Positions 1-8,778 of a stretch of 64,000 nt of DNA are shown here, piece after piece. The DNA comes from Legionella hackeliae (lineage in GTDB: Bacteria; Pseudomonadota; Gammaproteobacteria; Legionellales; Legionellaceae): the NCBI RefSeq assembly GCF_000953655.1, contig NZ_LN681225.1, positions 3,051,501 through 3,115,500 of the forward strand, read 5' to 3'. Numbering within the stretch: position 1 is the first letter of the stretch; each line of letters starts with the position of its first letter. The notes beneath the pieces were generated by a model. That model was given only the letters and a program-made list of their open reading frames with translations. It did no database searches and was not told where the DNA came from. The position numbers and the translations under genes are program-made.

Positions 1-81
1 TTCTATACGAGCAATCCATTTGCAAAACCAAACATGGAAGATATTGCAGAATTGGTTAACAAACTTAGTCCTTCGGATTAG
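1..81 (+). CDS. C-terminal end of an unidentified protein (cut by the window edge)
   Basis: An open frame enters from the left edge and ends at a TAG at 79-81. It encodes 26 visible residues ending in NKLSPSD. The fragment is too short to assign a family. It lies about 165 bp upstream of yacG on the same strand, so it may be co-transcribed with it. In many gammaproteobacteria yacG follows coaE, but nothing in these residues proves that here. Confidence 0.5.
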   Translation, partial: FYTSNPFAKPNMEDIAELVNKLSPSD

Positions 82-246
82 TAATTTCTTTTCTTTAGGC
101 TTGCAGTTAACATATTGCCAATTTACTTATGCCACTTATCGATCTATAACAATAATATTGCATTCTTGCGGTATATTGTTGGCATGGACCGTGTTAGTTG
201 CAATCAGACATTAATTCTAACGTAATTAACCCAGATGAAGACCATG

Positions 247-447
247 ATGAACCAGCAAAAAATCTCTTGTCCCACGTGTGGGAAACGAAATACTTGGCAA
301 TTGAAAAACACCTTTAAACCCTTTTGCTCCGATCGATGTAAACTGATTGATTTAGGGGAGTGGGCTAATGAGTCTCGAGTAATTCCTGGAAATACCATTG
401 ATCCAGACTTAACCGTTCAAATTAGCAATGACCTTGATGAAGTGTAG
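247..447 (+). CDS. yacG: YacG-type zinc-ribbon protein (DNA gyrase inhibitor family)
   Basis: A small zinc-binding protein of about 66 residues. The four zinc ligands form CPTC near the N-terminus and FCSDRC about 20 residues later. They are followed by the family signature LIDLGEWANE and an acidic tail, and the length is normal for YacG. Members of the family bind GyrB and inhibit gyrase in E. coli; that activity is inferred here. The frame is open from an ATG at 235, with further ATGs at 244 and 247. A weak GAAG lies 6 bases before 247 and no better ribosome site precedes the others, so 247 is chosen with little certainty. A bidirectional hairpin terminator follows the gene. Confidence 0.85.
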   Translation: MNQQKISCPTCGKRNTWQLKNTFKPFCSDRCKLIDLGEWANESRVIPGNTIDPDLTVQISNDLDEV

Positions 448-489
448 TGACGATTACTTTGCTTAGCGATTGATGGGCTTTTAAAAAAA

Positions 490-510
490 GCTACTACCTA
501 AGGTAGTAGC
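490..510. terminator. Bidirectional rho-independent terminator between yacG and the phasin gene
   Basis: A perfect 10-bp inverted repeat (gctactacct / aggtagtagc) around one central base. It has an A-run on the left and a short T/A-rich tract on the right, so it can act in both directions. It sits between two convergent genes. Confidence 0.8.
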
Positions 511-526
511 TTAAAAATTTGGACTA

Positions 527-817
527 TTACTTCTTGACTTCTGCTTTATTTTTTACTTCTTGTACGAGTGAAAGCATTGTTTTTTCCATGATTTGGAATG
601 ATTTTTGTAAATAGTCCAACGCCTTATGACCGTTTTCAATTGCTAGATGAATTTGTTTTTCAAATAATTCTTCAGGTTTTTTAGTAGTAGCCACTTCATC
701 AGGTTTTAGGTAGCTAAGACCTTGTAAAGTTTTTACATTAAGTTCAGCTAGAGCTTGAAATGGTTCTTGCATCTTTTTGGCTATTTCGCTCCAGTTTTCA
801 AAATAAGCTTGTGTCAT
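527..817 (-). CDS. Phasin-family polyhydroxyalkanoate granule protein
   Basis: A 96-residue, wholly helical, amphipathic protein with no signal peptide or membrane segment. The opening TQAYFENWSEIAKKMQEP and the pattern of a helical phasin domain with a lysine-rich tail match short phasins that coat polyhydroxybutyrate granules. It lies next to phaR and two phaB-type reductases, all on the minus strand, which supports a role in storage-polymer metabolism. The upstream intergenic sequence (818-932) contains a TTGCAGTGCAGCAAAA-like stretch that could bind PhaR, but no operator can be proved. It may be transcribed separately from phaR. Confidence 0.8.
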   Translation of the reverse strand: MTQAYFENWSEIAKKMQEPFQALAELNVKTLQGLSYLKPDEVATTKKPEELFEKQIHLAIENGHKALDYLQKSFQIMEKTMLSLVQEVKNKAEVKK

Positions 818-932
818 TGTATTCTCCGATTATGTTGCACCGCACAATTTTAGAATAGTACTTTTCTTAACGATTTGTCAAGCAATTAGGAAATTTTTTT
901 TTGCAGTGCAGCAAAATTAAACCAGGCATTCG

Positions 933-1343
933 TTAGTTACCAAAAAATCCCTGCCATTGCTTAAAGAGCTGTTGCATTTGCTGTTCCCATAACATGGATG
1001 CTTTTTTGTAGTCACTCAGATAGGGATTCGTTTGCAACATTTTTTCCATATTTATAAACATCTGCTCTAACATTGATTTAAACGATTGACTCATTGGGTG
1101 ATTTGCAAACGTGATTAATTGCCTTAATATTTCTGGCGATAAAAATTGAGAAGCCCCACTTTCCATTTCCACAAAGATTTGTAGCAATGTAGCATTAGTT
1201 ATATCTTTACCTGTAGTTGAGTCCTCAACTTTAAAAGATAATTTCTGCACAACATAGCGTTGTAATTCTTCTACAGTAATATATTGACTCTTTTCAGTGT
1301 CATATAATCGACGATTTTTATATTTCTTTATTAGTCTTGCCAT
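933..1343 (-). CDS. phaR: PhaR, polyhydroxyalkanoate synthesis repressor
   Basis: A 136-residue regulator. The N-terminal PHB/PHA accumulation DNA-binding domain covers about residues 3-62, with the diagnostic KKYKNRRLYDTEKSQYIT stretch. A second PHB_acc domain follows at about residues 67-110, containing the FVEMES and LRQLI motifs. PhaR proteins bind both DNA and polyhydroxybutyrate, and repress phasin and pha genes until polymer accumulates. Its place between the phasin gene and phaB fits this role. The 157-bp gap to the next gene upstream suggests its own promoter. Confidence 0.93.
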   Translation of the reverse strand: MARLIKKYKNRRLYDTEKSQYITVEELQRYVVQKLSFKVEDSTTGKDITNATLLQIFVEMESGASQFLSPEILRQLITFANHPMSQSFKSMLEQMFINMEKMLQTNPYLSDYKKASMLWEQQMQQLFKQWQGFFGN

Positions 1344-1500
1344 ATTTCTCTCAACATATGCATCCTTATAGACGAAAACAAATTCGTCAGGCTAGGGTTT
1401 ATTGACAATTGCCCCTTAAACGTCGACGTGTCATGGTTTATTCATGGCCTTCGCGTACGAGCCGCAGAACGTAGACTTAGGTTGAAATGTCAAGAACACT

Positions 1501-2247
1501 CTAATACATATGTAAACCACCGTTAATACTTAAATTTGCGCCAGTAATGTATCGGCTTTTCTCGTTGACCAAAAATTCAACCACCCATGCAATTTCTTCG
1601 GGCTCAGCCAAGCGTTTGGCAGGAATTAAATCGATAATGGACTCTAAAATATCGGGCCGAATACCTTTCATCAAGCGAGTGTTTACATAACCAGGTGAAA
1701 TACTATTAACGGTTATATTTTTTGACATAAGCTCTTGGGCTAGACTTTTGGTGAAGCCATAAATGCCTGCTTTAGATGCGGCATAATTCGTTTGAGAAAA
1801 TTGTCCTTTTTGGGCATTTACTGAAGATATATTAATAATACGACCACTTTCTTGATCACGCATTTGTTCAGCCACTTGGTGGGTAACATTGAACATGCTA
1901 TCCAGATTCACTCTTAAAACTTCGTCCCATTGTTGCTTAGTCATCTTGGTAAATACAGCATCTCGAGTAATACCCGCATTATTGATTAAAACATCAACAC
2001 GCCCGAATTCAGAAATAATGCCGCCGATTACTTTTTGGCACTCATTAAAATTAGATACATCCATCTGTCGATAATGAATATTATGACAATCACCTTGAGT
2101 GAGCTCTTCTTGCCAATGCGTAGCCTTTTCTTTGGAAACGATATCTAAGGCAACAATATGTCCATAAAGAGGTCTTAACTGCTTGGCAATAGCAGTACCG
2201 ATATCCCCAGTACCGCCTGTAATGAGCACAACCTTTTCTTTTTGCAT
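1501..2247 (-). CDS. phaB: Acetoacetyl-CoA reductase, second of a tandem pair
   Basis: A short-chain dehydrogenase/reductase of 248 residues. It shows the TGGTGDIG nucleotide-binding loop near the N-terminus, the NNAG motif, a catalytic Ser in INISSVNAQKGQ, and YAASK with the catalytic Tyr and Lys. The conserved ISPGYVNT and C-terminal TGANLSINGG follow. These mark PhaB-type enzymes, which reduce acetoacetyl-CoA to (R)-3-hydroxybutyryl-CoA for polyhydroxybutyrate synthesis. It lies 33 bp downstream of a clearly paralogous reductase and is probably co-transcribed with it. The broader family also contains FabG, but the KGQFSQTNYAASK pattern and the pha context favour PhaB. Confidence 0.88.
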   Translation of the reverse strand: MQKEKVVLITGGTGDIGTAIAKQLRPLYGHIVALDIVSKEKATHWQEELTQGDCHNIHYRQMDVSNFNECQKVIGGIISEFGRVDVLINNAGITRDAVFTKMTKQQWDEVLRVNLDSMFNVTHQVAEQMRDQESGRIINISSVNAQKGQFSQTNYAASKAGIYGFTKSLAQELMSKNITVNSISPGYVNTRLMKGIRPDILESIIDLIPAKRLAEPEEIAWVVEFLVNEKSRYITGANLSINGGLHMY

Positions 2248-2280
2248 TCTTATCCTTAATTAAAAACAATTTTGCAAAGA

Positions 2281-3021
2281 CTACATGTATTGACCGCCGT
2301 TAATGTCTAAATTAGCACCAGTAATGAATCCTGATCTAGGAGAAGCCAAAAATGCAACAGCATCAGCAACTTCCTGTGGGGTTCCTAAACGGCCAACAGG
2401 AATATTAGCAATAATACTGTTTAGAACTTCTTCTTTCATAGCTGCTACCATGGGGGTTTCAATATAGCCAGGAGAAATGGTATTCACCGTGATCCCTTTA
2501 TTTGCGACTTCTTGAGCCAAGCTTTTAGCAAATCCGAAGAGTGCCGCTTTTGATGCAGCATAGTTACATTGGCCAAACTGTCCTTTTCTCCCATTGATAG
2601 AAGAAATGCTAATAATGCGACCGTAACCTTTTTCAAGCATAGAGGGCAAAATATTACGAGTTATGTTAAATACGCTGGTTAAATTGGCATCAATGACTTG
2701 TTGCCATTGTTGTGCACTCATTTTTTTAAGACTGGTATCCACAGTAATACCAGCATTATTTACTAATATATCCACATGCCCATATTTTTCTAAAACAAGG
2801 GCTGCTAATTTTTCACAATCAGCAAAATCAGCAATATTGGCATAAACGATATCGATTTCATAACCTGCAGCACGCTGCTCAGCCTGCCAACGTTTGGCTT
2901 CTTCATGATTTCCATCTTTGAAATAGCAAGCAATAACTTGACAATCTGCAGATAAACGTTGACAAATGGCTGTGCCAATTCCACCTGTTCCACCAGTAAC
3001 TACGGCCGTCATTTTTTCCAT
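2281..3021 (-). CDS. phaB: Acetoacetyl-CoA reductase, first of a tandem pair
   Basis: A 246-residue short-chain dehydrogenase/reductase with TGGTGGIG, NNAG, the catalytic Ser in ISISSINGRKGQ, YAASK, and a C-terminal ITGANLDINGG. It is a PhaB-type reductase and a clear paralogue of the next gene. The open frame extends to an ATG at 3036, but a GGAG ribosome site sits 9 bases before the ATG at 3021 and lies inside the longer version, so 3021 is taken as the start. The pair could differ in cofactor or in the growth phase of use. No phaA or phaC is present in the window. Confidence 0.88.
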   Translation of the reverse strand: MEKMTAVVTGGTGGIGTAICQRLSADCQVIACYFKDGNHEEAKRWQAEQRAAGYEIDIVYANIADFADCEKLAALVLEKYGHVDILVNNAGITVDTSLKKMSAQQWQQVIDANLTSVFNITRNILPSMLEKGYGRIISISSINGRKGQFGQCNYAASKAALFGFAKSLAQEVANKGITVNTISPGYIETPMVAAMKEEVLNSIIANIPVGRLGTPQEVADAVAFLASPRSGFITGANLDINGGQYM

Positions 3022-3171
3022 AAATAACATCTCCATAAAATATGTGATTGGATATATACCTTACTTCAAAGCAAAAGCAGATGAATGTCAACCTTGCCAA
3101 CATTTTAATTTTAGCACTCAAATGACAAATTAATCGTAAAAAAACAAAACTATAGTTGCAATCCATGCATT

Positions 3172-3203
3172 TTCTTAAAAAAAAACGGGGTCTCCCCCGT
3201 TTT
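3172..3203 (-). terminator. Rho-independent terminator after the desaturase gene
   Basis: Read on the minus strand, a 9-bp stem (aaaacgggg / ccccgtttt, four-base loop, 3182-3203) is followed by a run of nine T residues. It begins 3 bp past the desaturase stop codon and lies upstream of the phaB pair, so it separates the two transcription units. Confidence 0.9.
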
Positions 3204-3206
3204 GAA

Positions 3207-4388
3207 TTAAATTTTTACAGGCTGAGGCACGTAGCCTTTAATTTGTTGAGCAAATTGCCGTAAAACATCCAAGCCTGATTCTTCAGCTTGCTTACACCAT
3301 TGCTGTAACGCGTCTACCAATTCTTTTTGGGAGCTTGCAGTCTTTAACCAAATATTTTGTAGGGACTGGCGAAAACTGTAAACTATTTGCAGTTGTTCGC
3401 AACTGGCAAGAAGTGCTTGCAGACGTGCTTTGGCACGTGGAGATAATAAACTATCTTGTAAGCGCAATAAGCGACCCGCTCGTTGTAACAGATGTTTGTC
3501 TTCTGTTTGGAGCATACGTTTTTCATCCTTAAGAATCGGACGAACAACGCTTTTATAATATTGAGACATCACGTGAAAACGATTGCTAACAACCGCCTTA
3601 ACTGTTTCAAGATCAACGTGTAGCTTGCCTTCTTCTCTAGCCAATTTGGGCGGTAATTTTTTAACTTTTGCAAGCTTTAGAAAACACAAACATCGAATGT
3701 ATAACCAACCAATATCCAATTCCCACCATTTGATAGAGAATTTAGCAGAAGAAGCAAATGTGTGATGGTTATTATGTAACTCCTCACCACCTATCCAAAA
3801 TCCCCAGGGAAAAATATTCGTTGCTGCATCAGGGCATTCGAAATTTCTGTAGCCCCAATAATGTCCTATACCGTTGACAACTCCAGCAGCATGCAATGGG
3901 ATCCACATCATTTGAAGAGCCCAGATTGTTATCCCAGGCAAACCAAAAAGAACCAGATCAAGCAAAAACATAAGTAAAATGCCTTTTGAGGAAAAGCGAG
4001 AATACACATTGCGCTCAATCCAATCGGTTGGCGTTCCGTGAGAATACTTGGCAATCATTTCCTTGTCTTTGGAAGCTTCTTTATAGAGTTCAGCCCCTTG
4101 CCAAAATACCTTCTTTATACCTAATACTTTAGGGCTGTGCGGGTCACCTTCAATGTCCGTTGTTGCATGATGTTTACGGTGAATGGCTACCCATTGGGCT
4201 GTTACCATTCCCGTGGTTAACCATAACCAGAAACGAAAAAAATGGCTAACGATAGGGTGCAGTGTTAGCGCCCGATGTGTTTGATGGCGGTGAAGATAAA
4301 TTGTAACCGCAGCGATAGTAATCTGCGTAAGAATTACAGTTGCTAATACATATCCCCAAAACGACAGGTTCAAAACGCCATAAATCAT
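3207..4388 (-). CDS. Acyl-CoA/acyl-lipid delta-9 fatty acid desaturase
   Basis: A 393-residue membrane di-iron desaturase that would place a cis double bond in saturated fatty acids. The three histidine boxes of the stearoyl-CoA desaturase family are visible: HRHQTH near residue 33, HRKHH about 35 residues later, and HNNHH in the centre. They are separated by hydrophobic membrane segments. The C-terminal 130 or so residues are a basic, helical cytosolic extension. The frame can be opened upstream at a GTG (4418), but GGAG lies 8 bases before the ATG at 4388, which is therefore chosen. The gene is single, with its own terminator. It is likely used for membrane fluidity control. Confidence 0.9.
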   Translation of the reverse strand: MIYGVLNLSFWGYVLATVILTQITIAAVTIYLHRHQTHRALTLHPIVSHFFRFWLWLTTGMVTAQWVAIHRKHHATTDIEGDPHSPKVLGIKKVFWQGAELYKEASKDKEMIAKYSHGTPTDWIERNVYSRFSSKGILLMFLLDLVLFGLPGITIWALQMMWIPLHAAGVVNGIGHYWGYRNFECPDAATNIFPWGFWIGGEELHNNHHTFASSAKFSIKWWELDIGWLYIRCLCFLKLAKVKKLPPKLAREEGKLHVDLETVKAVVSNRFHVMSQYYKSVVRPILKDEKRMLQTEDKHLLQRAGRLLRLQDSLLSPRAKARLQALLASCEQLQIVYSFRQSLQNIWLKTASSQKELVDALQQWCKQAEESGLDVLRQFAQQIKGYVPQPVKI

Positions 4389-4561
4389 AGGGTCTACTCC
4401 ACTAAAAAATAAAATCACTACAGGTAAAATGTGATATTCACTATAGTCCTATTCATATGATACCACAAATTGCACAATTCGCATTGCATCTATGGAACTT
4501 GTAGACGATAATTTCAATAGATTAGGATAAATATCCGTTTTTCATCAGGGACCTTATATTC

Positions 4562-4795
4562 ATGAACGATAAAATCGAACGTCTTCTACAGCAACTTATT
4601 CCTTTTCTAATTGCCGGTATTGCTATCGCATTAGTCATAGGTTTATTTATCATGTTCTCATACGTATTAGTATGGGGTTTAATTATAGGCGCAGTTCTCT
4701 GGATTGTGTTTTTTGTTAAAAACTTGCTATTTTCACCCAAAAAAATCGACGAATCCACGAAAGGACGAGTCATTGAGCACGACGATAAAGAGTAA
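4562..4795 (+). CDS. Small two-segment membrane protein upstream of mutM
   Basis: A 77-residue protein of unknown function. After a short charged N-terminus (NDKIERLLQQ) there are two closely spaced hydrophobic segments at about residues 13-33 and 38-52, then a charged, acidic C-terminus. Its stop codon overlaps the mutM start (TAATG), so the two are translationally coupled. A GGACC about 11 bases upstream is a poor ribosome site. No family is recognised. The coupling suggests a single transcript but does not establish a role in DNA repair. Confidence 0.75.
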   Translation: MNDKIERLLQQLIPFLIAGIAIALVIGLFIMFSYVLVWGLIIGAVLWIVFFVKNLLFSPKKIDESTKGRVIEHDDKE

Positions 4796-5625
4796 TGCCC
4801 GAATTACCTGAAGTAGAAACCACAAGGCTTGGTATAACGCCAGACTTAGTAAATAAAGTTATAACAGCCATTCATGTTAGACAACCGAAGCTTAGACTAA
4901 TGGTTCCTCCGTTAGATGATCTTTGTCGTGGCCAGCAAATATTAGCTGTTACTCGTCGCGCTAAATACTTATTAATTCATTTAAGTAAAGGATATATTCT
5001 TATTCATCTGGGAATGTCAGGCCATTTACGCTTTGTTAAACCCAAATTAGCACCTGAGAAACATGATCACATTGACATGATACTAAACGATGGGTGCATA
5101 TTACGGTATAACGACCCGCGTCGTTTTGGTCTTTGGCTATATACACTCGAGCCGGAAAATCATCCACTTCTAACTCACTTAGGACCTGAACCTCTCTCAA
5201 ATGATTTTGATGGGAATTATTTAGGTCAAAAAGCAAAAAACAAACGGCAGGCCATTAAAACATTGATTATGCGTAGTGAAATTGTAGTCGGTGTGGGTAA
5301 TATTTATGCTACAGAGAGTTTGTTTTTAGCCGGAATCCATCCTCAAACTCCCGCGGGGCTTTTATCTCAAGAGCAGCTTAATAAACTTGTCCTATTTATT
5401 AGGCAGGTTTTACAACAAGCCATTCATGCAGGAGGGACTACCTTGCGTGATTTTTATGCCAGCGATGGAAAACCGGGGTATTTTACCAATCGCCTGCAGG
5501 TTTATGGTAGAAAAAATTATCCTTGTTATCAATGCAATCATTTAATTCAAGTGATTACTATTGGCAGTCGAAGTTCAGCTTACTGTCCTCAATGTCAGCC
5601 CTTGTTAAATGCTTATCCCGAGTAA
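4795..5625 (+). CDS. mutM: Formamidopyrimidine-DNA glycosylase (MutM/Fpg)
   Basis: A base-excision repair enzyme that removes 8-oxoguanine and ring-opened purines and cleaves the abasic site. The 276-residue sequence begins PELPEVETT, which holds the catalytic N-terminal Pro and Glu. The beta-strand Lys follows in RRAKYLL, and the helix-two-turn-helix region has GVGNIYATE. The sequence ends with a zinc finger, CYQCN followed by CPQCQ. The length is standard. The start overlaps the stop codon of the small membrane-protein gene. Confidence 0.97.
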   Translation: MPELPEVETTRLGITPDLVNKVITAIHVRQPKLRLMVPPLDDLCRGQQILAVTRRAKYLLIHLSKGYILIHLGMSGHLRFVKPKLAPEKHDHIDMILNDGCILRYNDPRRFGLWLYTLEPENHPLLTHLGPEPLSNDFDGNYLGQKAKNKRQAIKTLIMRSEIVVGVGNIYATESLFLAGIHPQTPAGLLSQEQLNKLVLFIRQVLQQAIHAGGTTLRDFYASDGKPGYFTNRLQVYGRKNYPCYQCNHLIQVITIGSRSSAYCPQCQPLLNAYPE

Positions 5626-5691
5626 ATTCTGTACTGTGAAACGTTCTAAACATGAAGTATCATCTGTCAAAACCTATAATTATTACGCCTT

Positions 5692-6429
5692 ATGAAAATC
5701 AGCAAACTTCGTACTCAATGGATAATCTTATTATCAATATTTTACACGGCTAAGGCTTGTGGAAGCTCGATAATAAAACGTTTTACTGGTAAAACTAATC
5801 GCGCCTGGGTGGATAAAACCATTCTCAACTGGGCGAATAATTTACTTAACTTGGTTGGCGTAACCTGTAAAGTGATTAATCCGCATCATGTCGAACCTAA
5901 ACCAGGTGAAGTCACAATCATTATGTGTAATCACAGCAGCCTGTATGATATTCCACTTAGTTTTAAAGCTTTTCCCAATCATTCTATTCGCATGTTGGCA
6001 AAGAAAGAATTATCAAAAATCCCTATCATGGGCAAAGGCATGATGGCTGCAGAATTTCCATTTATTGACCGTAAGAACAAACACCAGGCCATTAAAGATC
6101 TTGAGGCAGTTCAAAAATTATTAGAAAGCGGTATCGTGATGTGGATAGCGCCTGAAGGTACACGCTCCAAAACAGGGAAGCTTGCCGCTTTCAAAAAAGG
6201 GGCTTTTATCACTGCTATTGAGGCGAATGCAACAATTATCCCGATTGGAATTCGTGGCGCTTATAACATTTTACCTGCCAGAACCACGCAAATAAACATT
6301 AACCAAACCGCTGAAGTGCACATTGGCCAACCCATTGATGCTTCAAAATACACGACTGAAAATAAAGACGAACTAGTCAATCGTGTCCACAAAATTATGA
6401 AAGAGCTGGTTGGGGAGAAAGATAATTAA
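5692..6429 (+). CDS. plsC: 1-acyl-sn-glycerol-3-phosphate acyltransferase
   Basis: A 245-residue PlsC-family enzyme that acylates lysophosphatidic acid to phosphatidic acid at the inner membrane. It has the NHxxxxD motif (NHSSLYD, about residues 83-89) and the second acyltransferase block APEGTRSKTG. A hydrophobic N-terminal stretch is likely membrane-associated. The end overlaps the convergent ggt gene by 4 bp, so no separate terminator is possible between them. It may be co-transcribed with mutM, from which it is separated by 66 bp. Confidence 0.92.
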   Translation: MKISKLRTQWIILLSIFYTAKACGSSIIKRFTGKTNRAWVDKTILNWANNLLNLVGVTCKVINPHHVEPKPGEVTIIMCNHSSLYDIPLSFKAFPNHSIRMLAKKELSKIPIMGKGMMAAEFPFIDRKNKHQAIKDLEAVQKLLESGIVMWIAPEGTRSKTGKLAAFKKGAFITAIEANATIIPIGIRGAYNILPARTTQININQTAEVHIGQPIDASKYTTENKDELVNRVHKIMKELVGEKDN

Positions 6430-8138
6430 TGCTCTAATCCATAGCCACTCGGAGCTGTTGCAATTACAGCCGCCAAACCTATGTGCCTCGGATCCGAGGC
6501 TGCAGTAACAATATTGGTTGCTTTATCCCAAGTAATTGCTTGCATGTCTCCATAATATTCCTTTAAAGCCATTAAATGGTATCCCATATTTTTTAATTCC
6601 AGCTGTAATTGCGGGGAAAATGTTTCTGGCTCAAATTGCAACCAATCCGGTAAATACTGGTGATGGAAACGCATGGCCGAAACCATGGATATGGCACCCT
6701 GATAGTCATAAAATACTAAAGAAGCGAGTAAGACCATGGTCGGGATGCGGCTACCACCTGGAGTCCCAACAATAGCAATACGGCCAGGCATCTCAAGGAA
6801 AGTAGGAGTCATGCTTGACACCGGTCGTTTCCCAGGAGCAATGCTATTTTTTTGACTACCTACGATACCAAAAACATTTTTAACGCCGGGTTTAACAGAA
6901 AAATCATCCATTTCATCATTGAGCAATACTCCTGTTCCACCGCCAACAACACTCGACCCGAATATAAAATTAACTGTCAGTGTAGCCGCAACACGATTAC
7001 CCTCACGATCTAATATTGAAATATGGGTGGTATTCATTTTCTCCTGCGAATCATTCTTGCCTTGGAATTGATCACTTGGTGTCGCTTTATCTTTAAAAAT
7101 TAATGTGCGTAATTGCTTGGCATTATCAGCGGATAAAAGTCTATCCAATGGTACTGTGATAAAATCTGGATCGGCCAACGCCTGTTCCCGCTGCCAATAC
7201 GAAAGCCGCATTGCCTCTGTTAAATAATGGACCCACTGTGCTTTCGAAAATGTTTGTAAAGGATAATCTGCCAGAATATTTAACATGGTTATTAAAGCTA
7301 CTCCGCCTGCAGAAGGTGGCGGTGCTGTAATAATTAACATATTATGATAAGCACTTTGTAAAGGTTCACGAATCTTGATTTGGTATTTAGCAAGATCATC
7401 TAACGACCAAATTCCTCCCGCCGCGCGCACTGATTTAACCAGCTGTTCGGCTACTCTTCCTTTATAAAAACCGTCATGACCTTTTTCTGCCAGTAATTTT
7501 AAGGTATTAGCCAAATCAGGCTGCTTCAAGCGCTCTCCTGGCTTATAGGGTTGACCTTTATTCAAATAAATCGCAGCTGTATTGGGAAAGCGGCGCAGTA
7601 TTTGTAGACGATCGGCCATTGTTGAAAAATAGGTAAATTGATAGTCAACAATAAACCCTTCCTCTGCAAGATGAATAGCAGGCGCTAATGAAATTGATAA
7701 CGGAAGACGACCATAATGCTTGGCAATATAGACTAACGCCGCAGGTTCTCCAGGAATAGCGGCAGCCAATCCCCCATTAAGAGATAATCCAGCGATGGGG
7801 TTGCCATCCGCATCTAAAAACATATTCTCATGCGCTGCCAAAGGTGCCGTCTCACGACTATCAATAAAAATATTTTTTTTATTTTTTGCTTGGTGCAACA
7901 GCCAAAATCCACCACCCCCTAATCCCGAGTGGTAAGGTGCTACTACAGCTAAAGTCGCTGCAACAGCAATAGCAGCATCAAATGCATTACCCCCAGCCGC
8001 AAGTATTTCCAGTCCTGCATTCGTTGCTAGTGGGTGAGCACTGGCAACCGCATAAGCTGAAGGGGTTGAGGCATAATCTGCAGCATTTACTGTATTCGCT
8101 ACTATAAGGAACACCAGTAAAAACTTCATTATTTTCAT
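6426..8138 (-). CDS. ggt: Gamma-glutamyltransferase, periplasmic proenzyme
   Basis: A 570-residue Ntn hydrolase that cleaves or transfers the gamma-glutamyl group of glutathione. A cleavable signal peptide (MKIMKFLLVFLIVANTVNA, then ADYAS) points to export. The large-subunit signatures GLGGGGFWL and DSRETAP are present. The small subunit begins at the autocleavage Thr in NTTHISI, followed by GGTGVLLNDEMDDFS and PGKRPVSSMTPT. The start lies 3 bp beyond the coaD stop codon, so it is probably the second gene of a coaD-ggt transcript. A second ATG three codons in is possible. The 3' end overlaps plsC. Confidence 0.95.
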   Translation of the reverse strand: MKIMKFLLVFLIVANTVNAADYASTPSAYAVASAHPLATNAGLEILAAGGNAFDAAIAVAATLAVVAPYHSGLGGGGFWLLHQAKNKKNIFIDSRETAPLAAHENMFLDADGNPIAGLSLNGGLAAAIPGEPAALVYIAKHYGRLPLSISLAPAIHLAEEGFIVDYQFTYFSTMADRLQILRRFPNTAAIYLNKGQPYKPGERLKQPDLANTLKLLAEKGHDGFYKGRVAEQLVKSVRAAGGIWSLDDLAKYQIKIREPLQSAYHNMLIITAPPPSAGGVALITMLNILADYPLQTFSKAQWVHYLTEAMRLSYWQREQALADPDFITVPLDRLLSADNAKQLRTLIFKDKATPSDQFQGKNDSQEKMNTTHISILDREGNRVAATLTVNFIFGSSVVGGGTGVLLNDEMDDFSVKPGVKNVFGIVGSQKNSIAPGKRPVSSMTPTFLEMPGRIAIVGTPGGSRIPTMVLLASLVFYDYQGAISMVSAMRFHHQYLPDWLQFEPETFSPQLQLELKNMGYHLMALKEYYGDMQAITWDKATNIVTAASDPRHIGLAAVIATAPSGYGLEH

Positions 8139-8141
8139 AAA

Positions 8142-8621
8142 TTATGTTCGCTTTTGACTAAAAGCTCGCTCAACAGAAGAAGGTACAAACTGCGACACAT
8201 CCCCGCCCAGTTGAGCAATTTCTCGCACTAATGTGGAGGAAATAAATAAAACATGTTCGGAAGGGGTTAAAAATAACGTTTCAATATCTTGTGAAAGTTT
8301 TCGATTCATCCCTGCCAATTGAAATTCATATTCAAAATCATTAACAGCACGCAAACCCCGTAAAATAATACCGGCCTTTTGCTGATGTACAAAATCAATT
8401 AATAAACAGTCAAACCCAATGACTGAAACGCCAGGCAAATCACCTAAGGCCTCTTCAATTAGAGCAATGCGTGTTTCCAGAGGAAAATAAGGGCGTTTAG
8501 CACTATTGCTGGCTACAGCAACGACCAGCTCCGGAAATATTTTTGAGGCTCTCGTAATAATATCAATGTGCCCATTTGTTACTGGATCAAAGGTTCCCGG
8601 ATAGATTGCCTTATGTTTCAT
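8142..8621 (-). CDS. coaD: Phosphopantetheine adenylyltransferase
   Basis: Catalyses the fourth step of coenzyme A synthesis, joining ATP and 4'-phosphopantetheine to give dephospho-CoA. The nucleotidyltransferase motif [12 protein letters not shown] opens the protein, and ISSTLVRE near the end binds ATP. Starting at the ATG at 8621 gives 159 residues, the normal family length. The frame also reads back to 8642, but the extra seven residues are not family-like. It is followed directly by ggt. Confidence 0.96.
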   Translation of the reverse strand: MKHKAIYPGTFDPVTNGHIDIITRASKIFPELVVAVASNSAKRPYFPLETRIALIEEALGDLPGVSVIGFDCLLIDFVHQQKAGIILRGLRAVNDFEYEFQLAGMNRKLSQDIETLFLTPSEHVLFISSTLVREIAQLGGDVSQFVPSSVERAFSQKRT

Positions 8622-8778
8622 AATACTACCCATCAATTGCAACTTTTGGCAGTCTATCGTATTGTGCTCTGAAAAACTATTGCTTAAGAGCGCTTCTTAT
8701 CATTTCACAAGGAAAATTTCTAACTTGCAGGCTATTATAAGATCTGACACTCATGGAAAACGGAATTTAGGAGATGCA

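Noticed and set aside
20-214. A 64-codon plus-strand frame at the left edge
   Set aside because: It overlaps the end of the truncated real gene in another frame, and its sequence is like translated intergenic AT-rich DNA.
1421-1440. Palindrome acgtcgacgt between phaR and phaB
   Set aside because: A 10-bp palindrome with no known operator match and no repeat elsewhere in the window is not enough evidence for a binding site.
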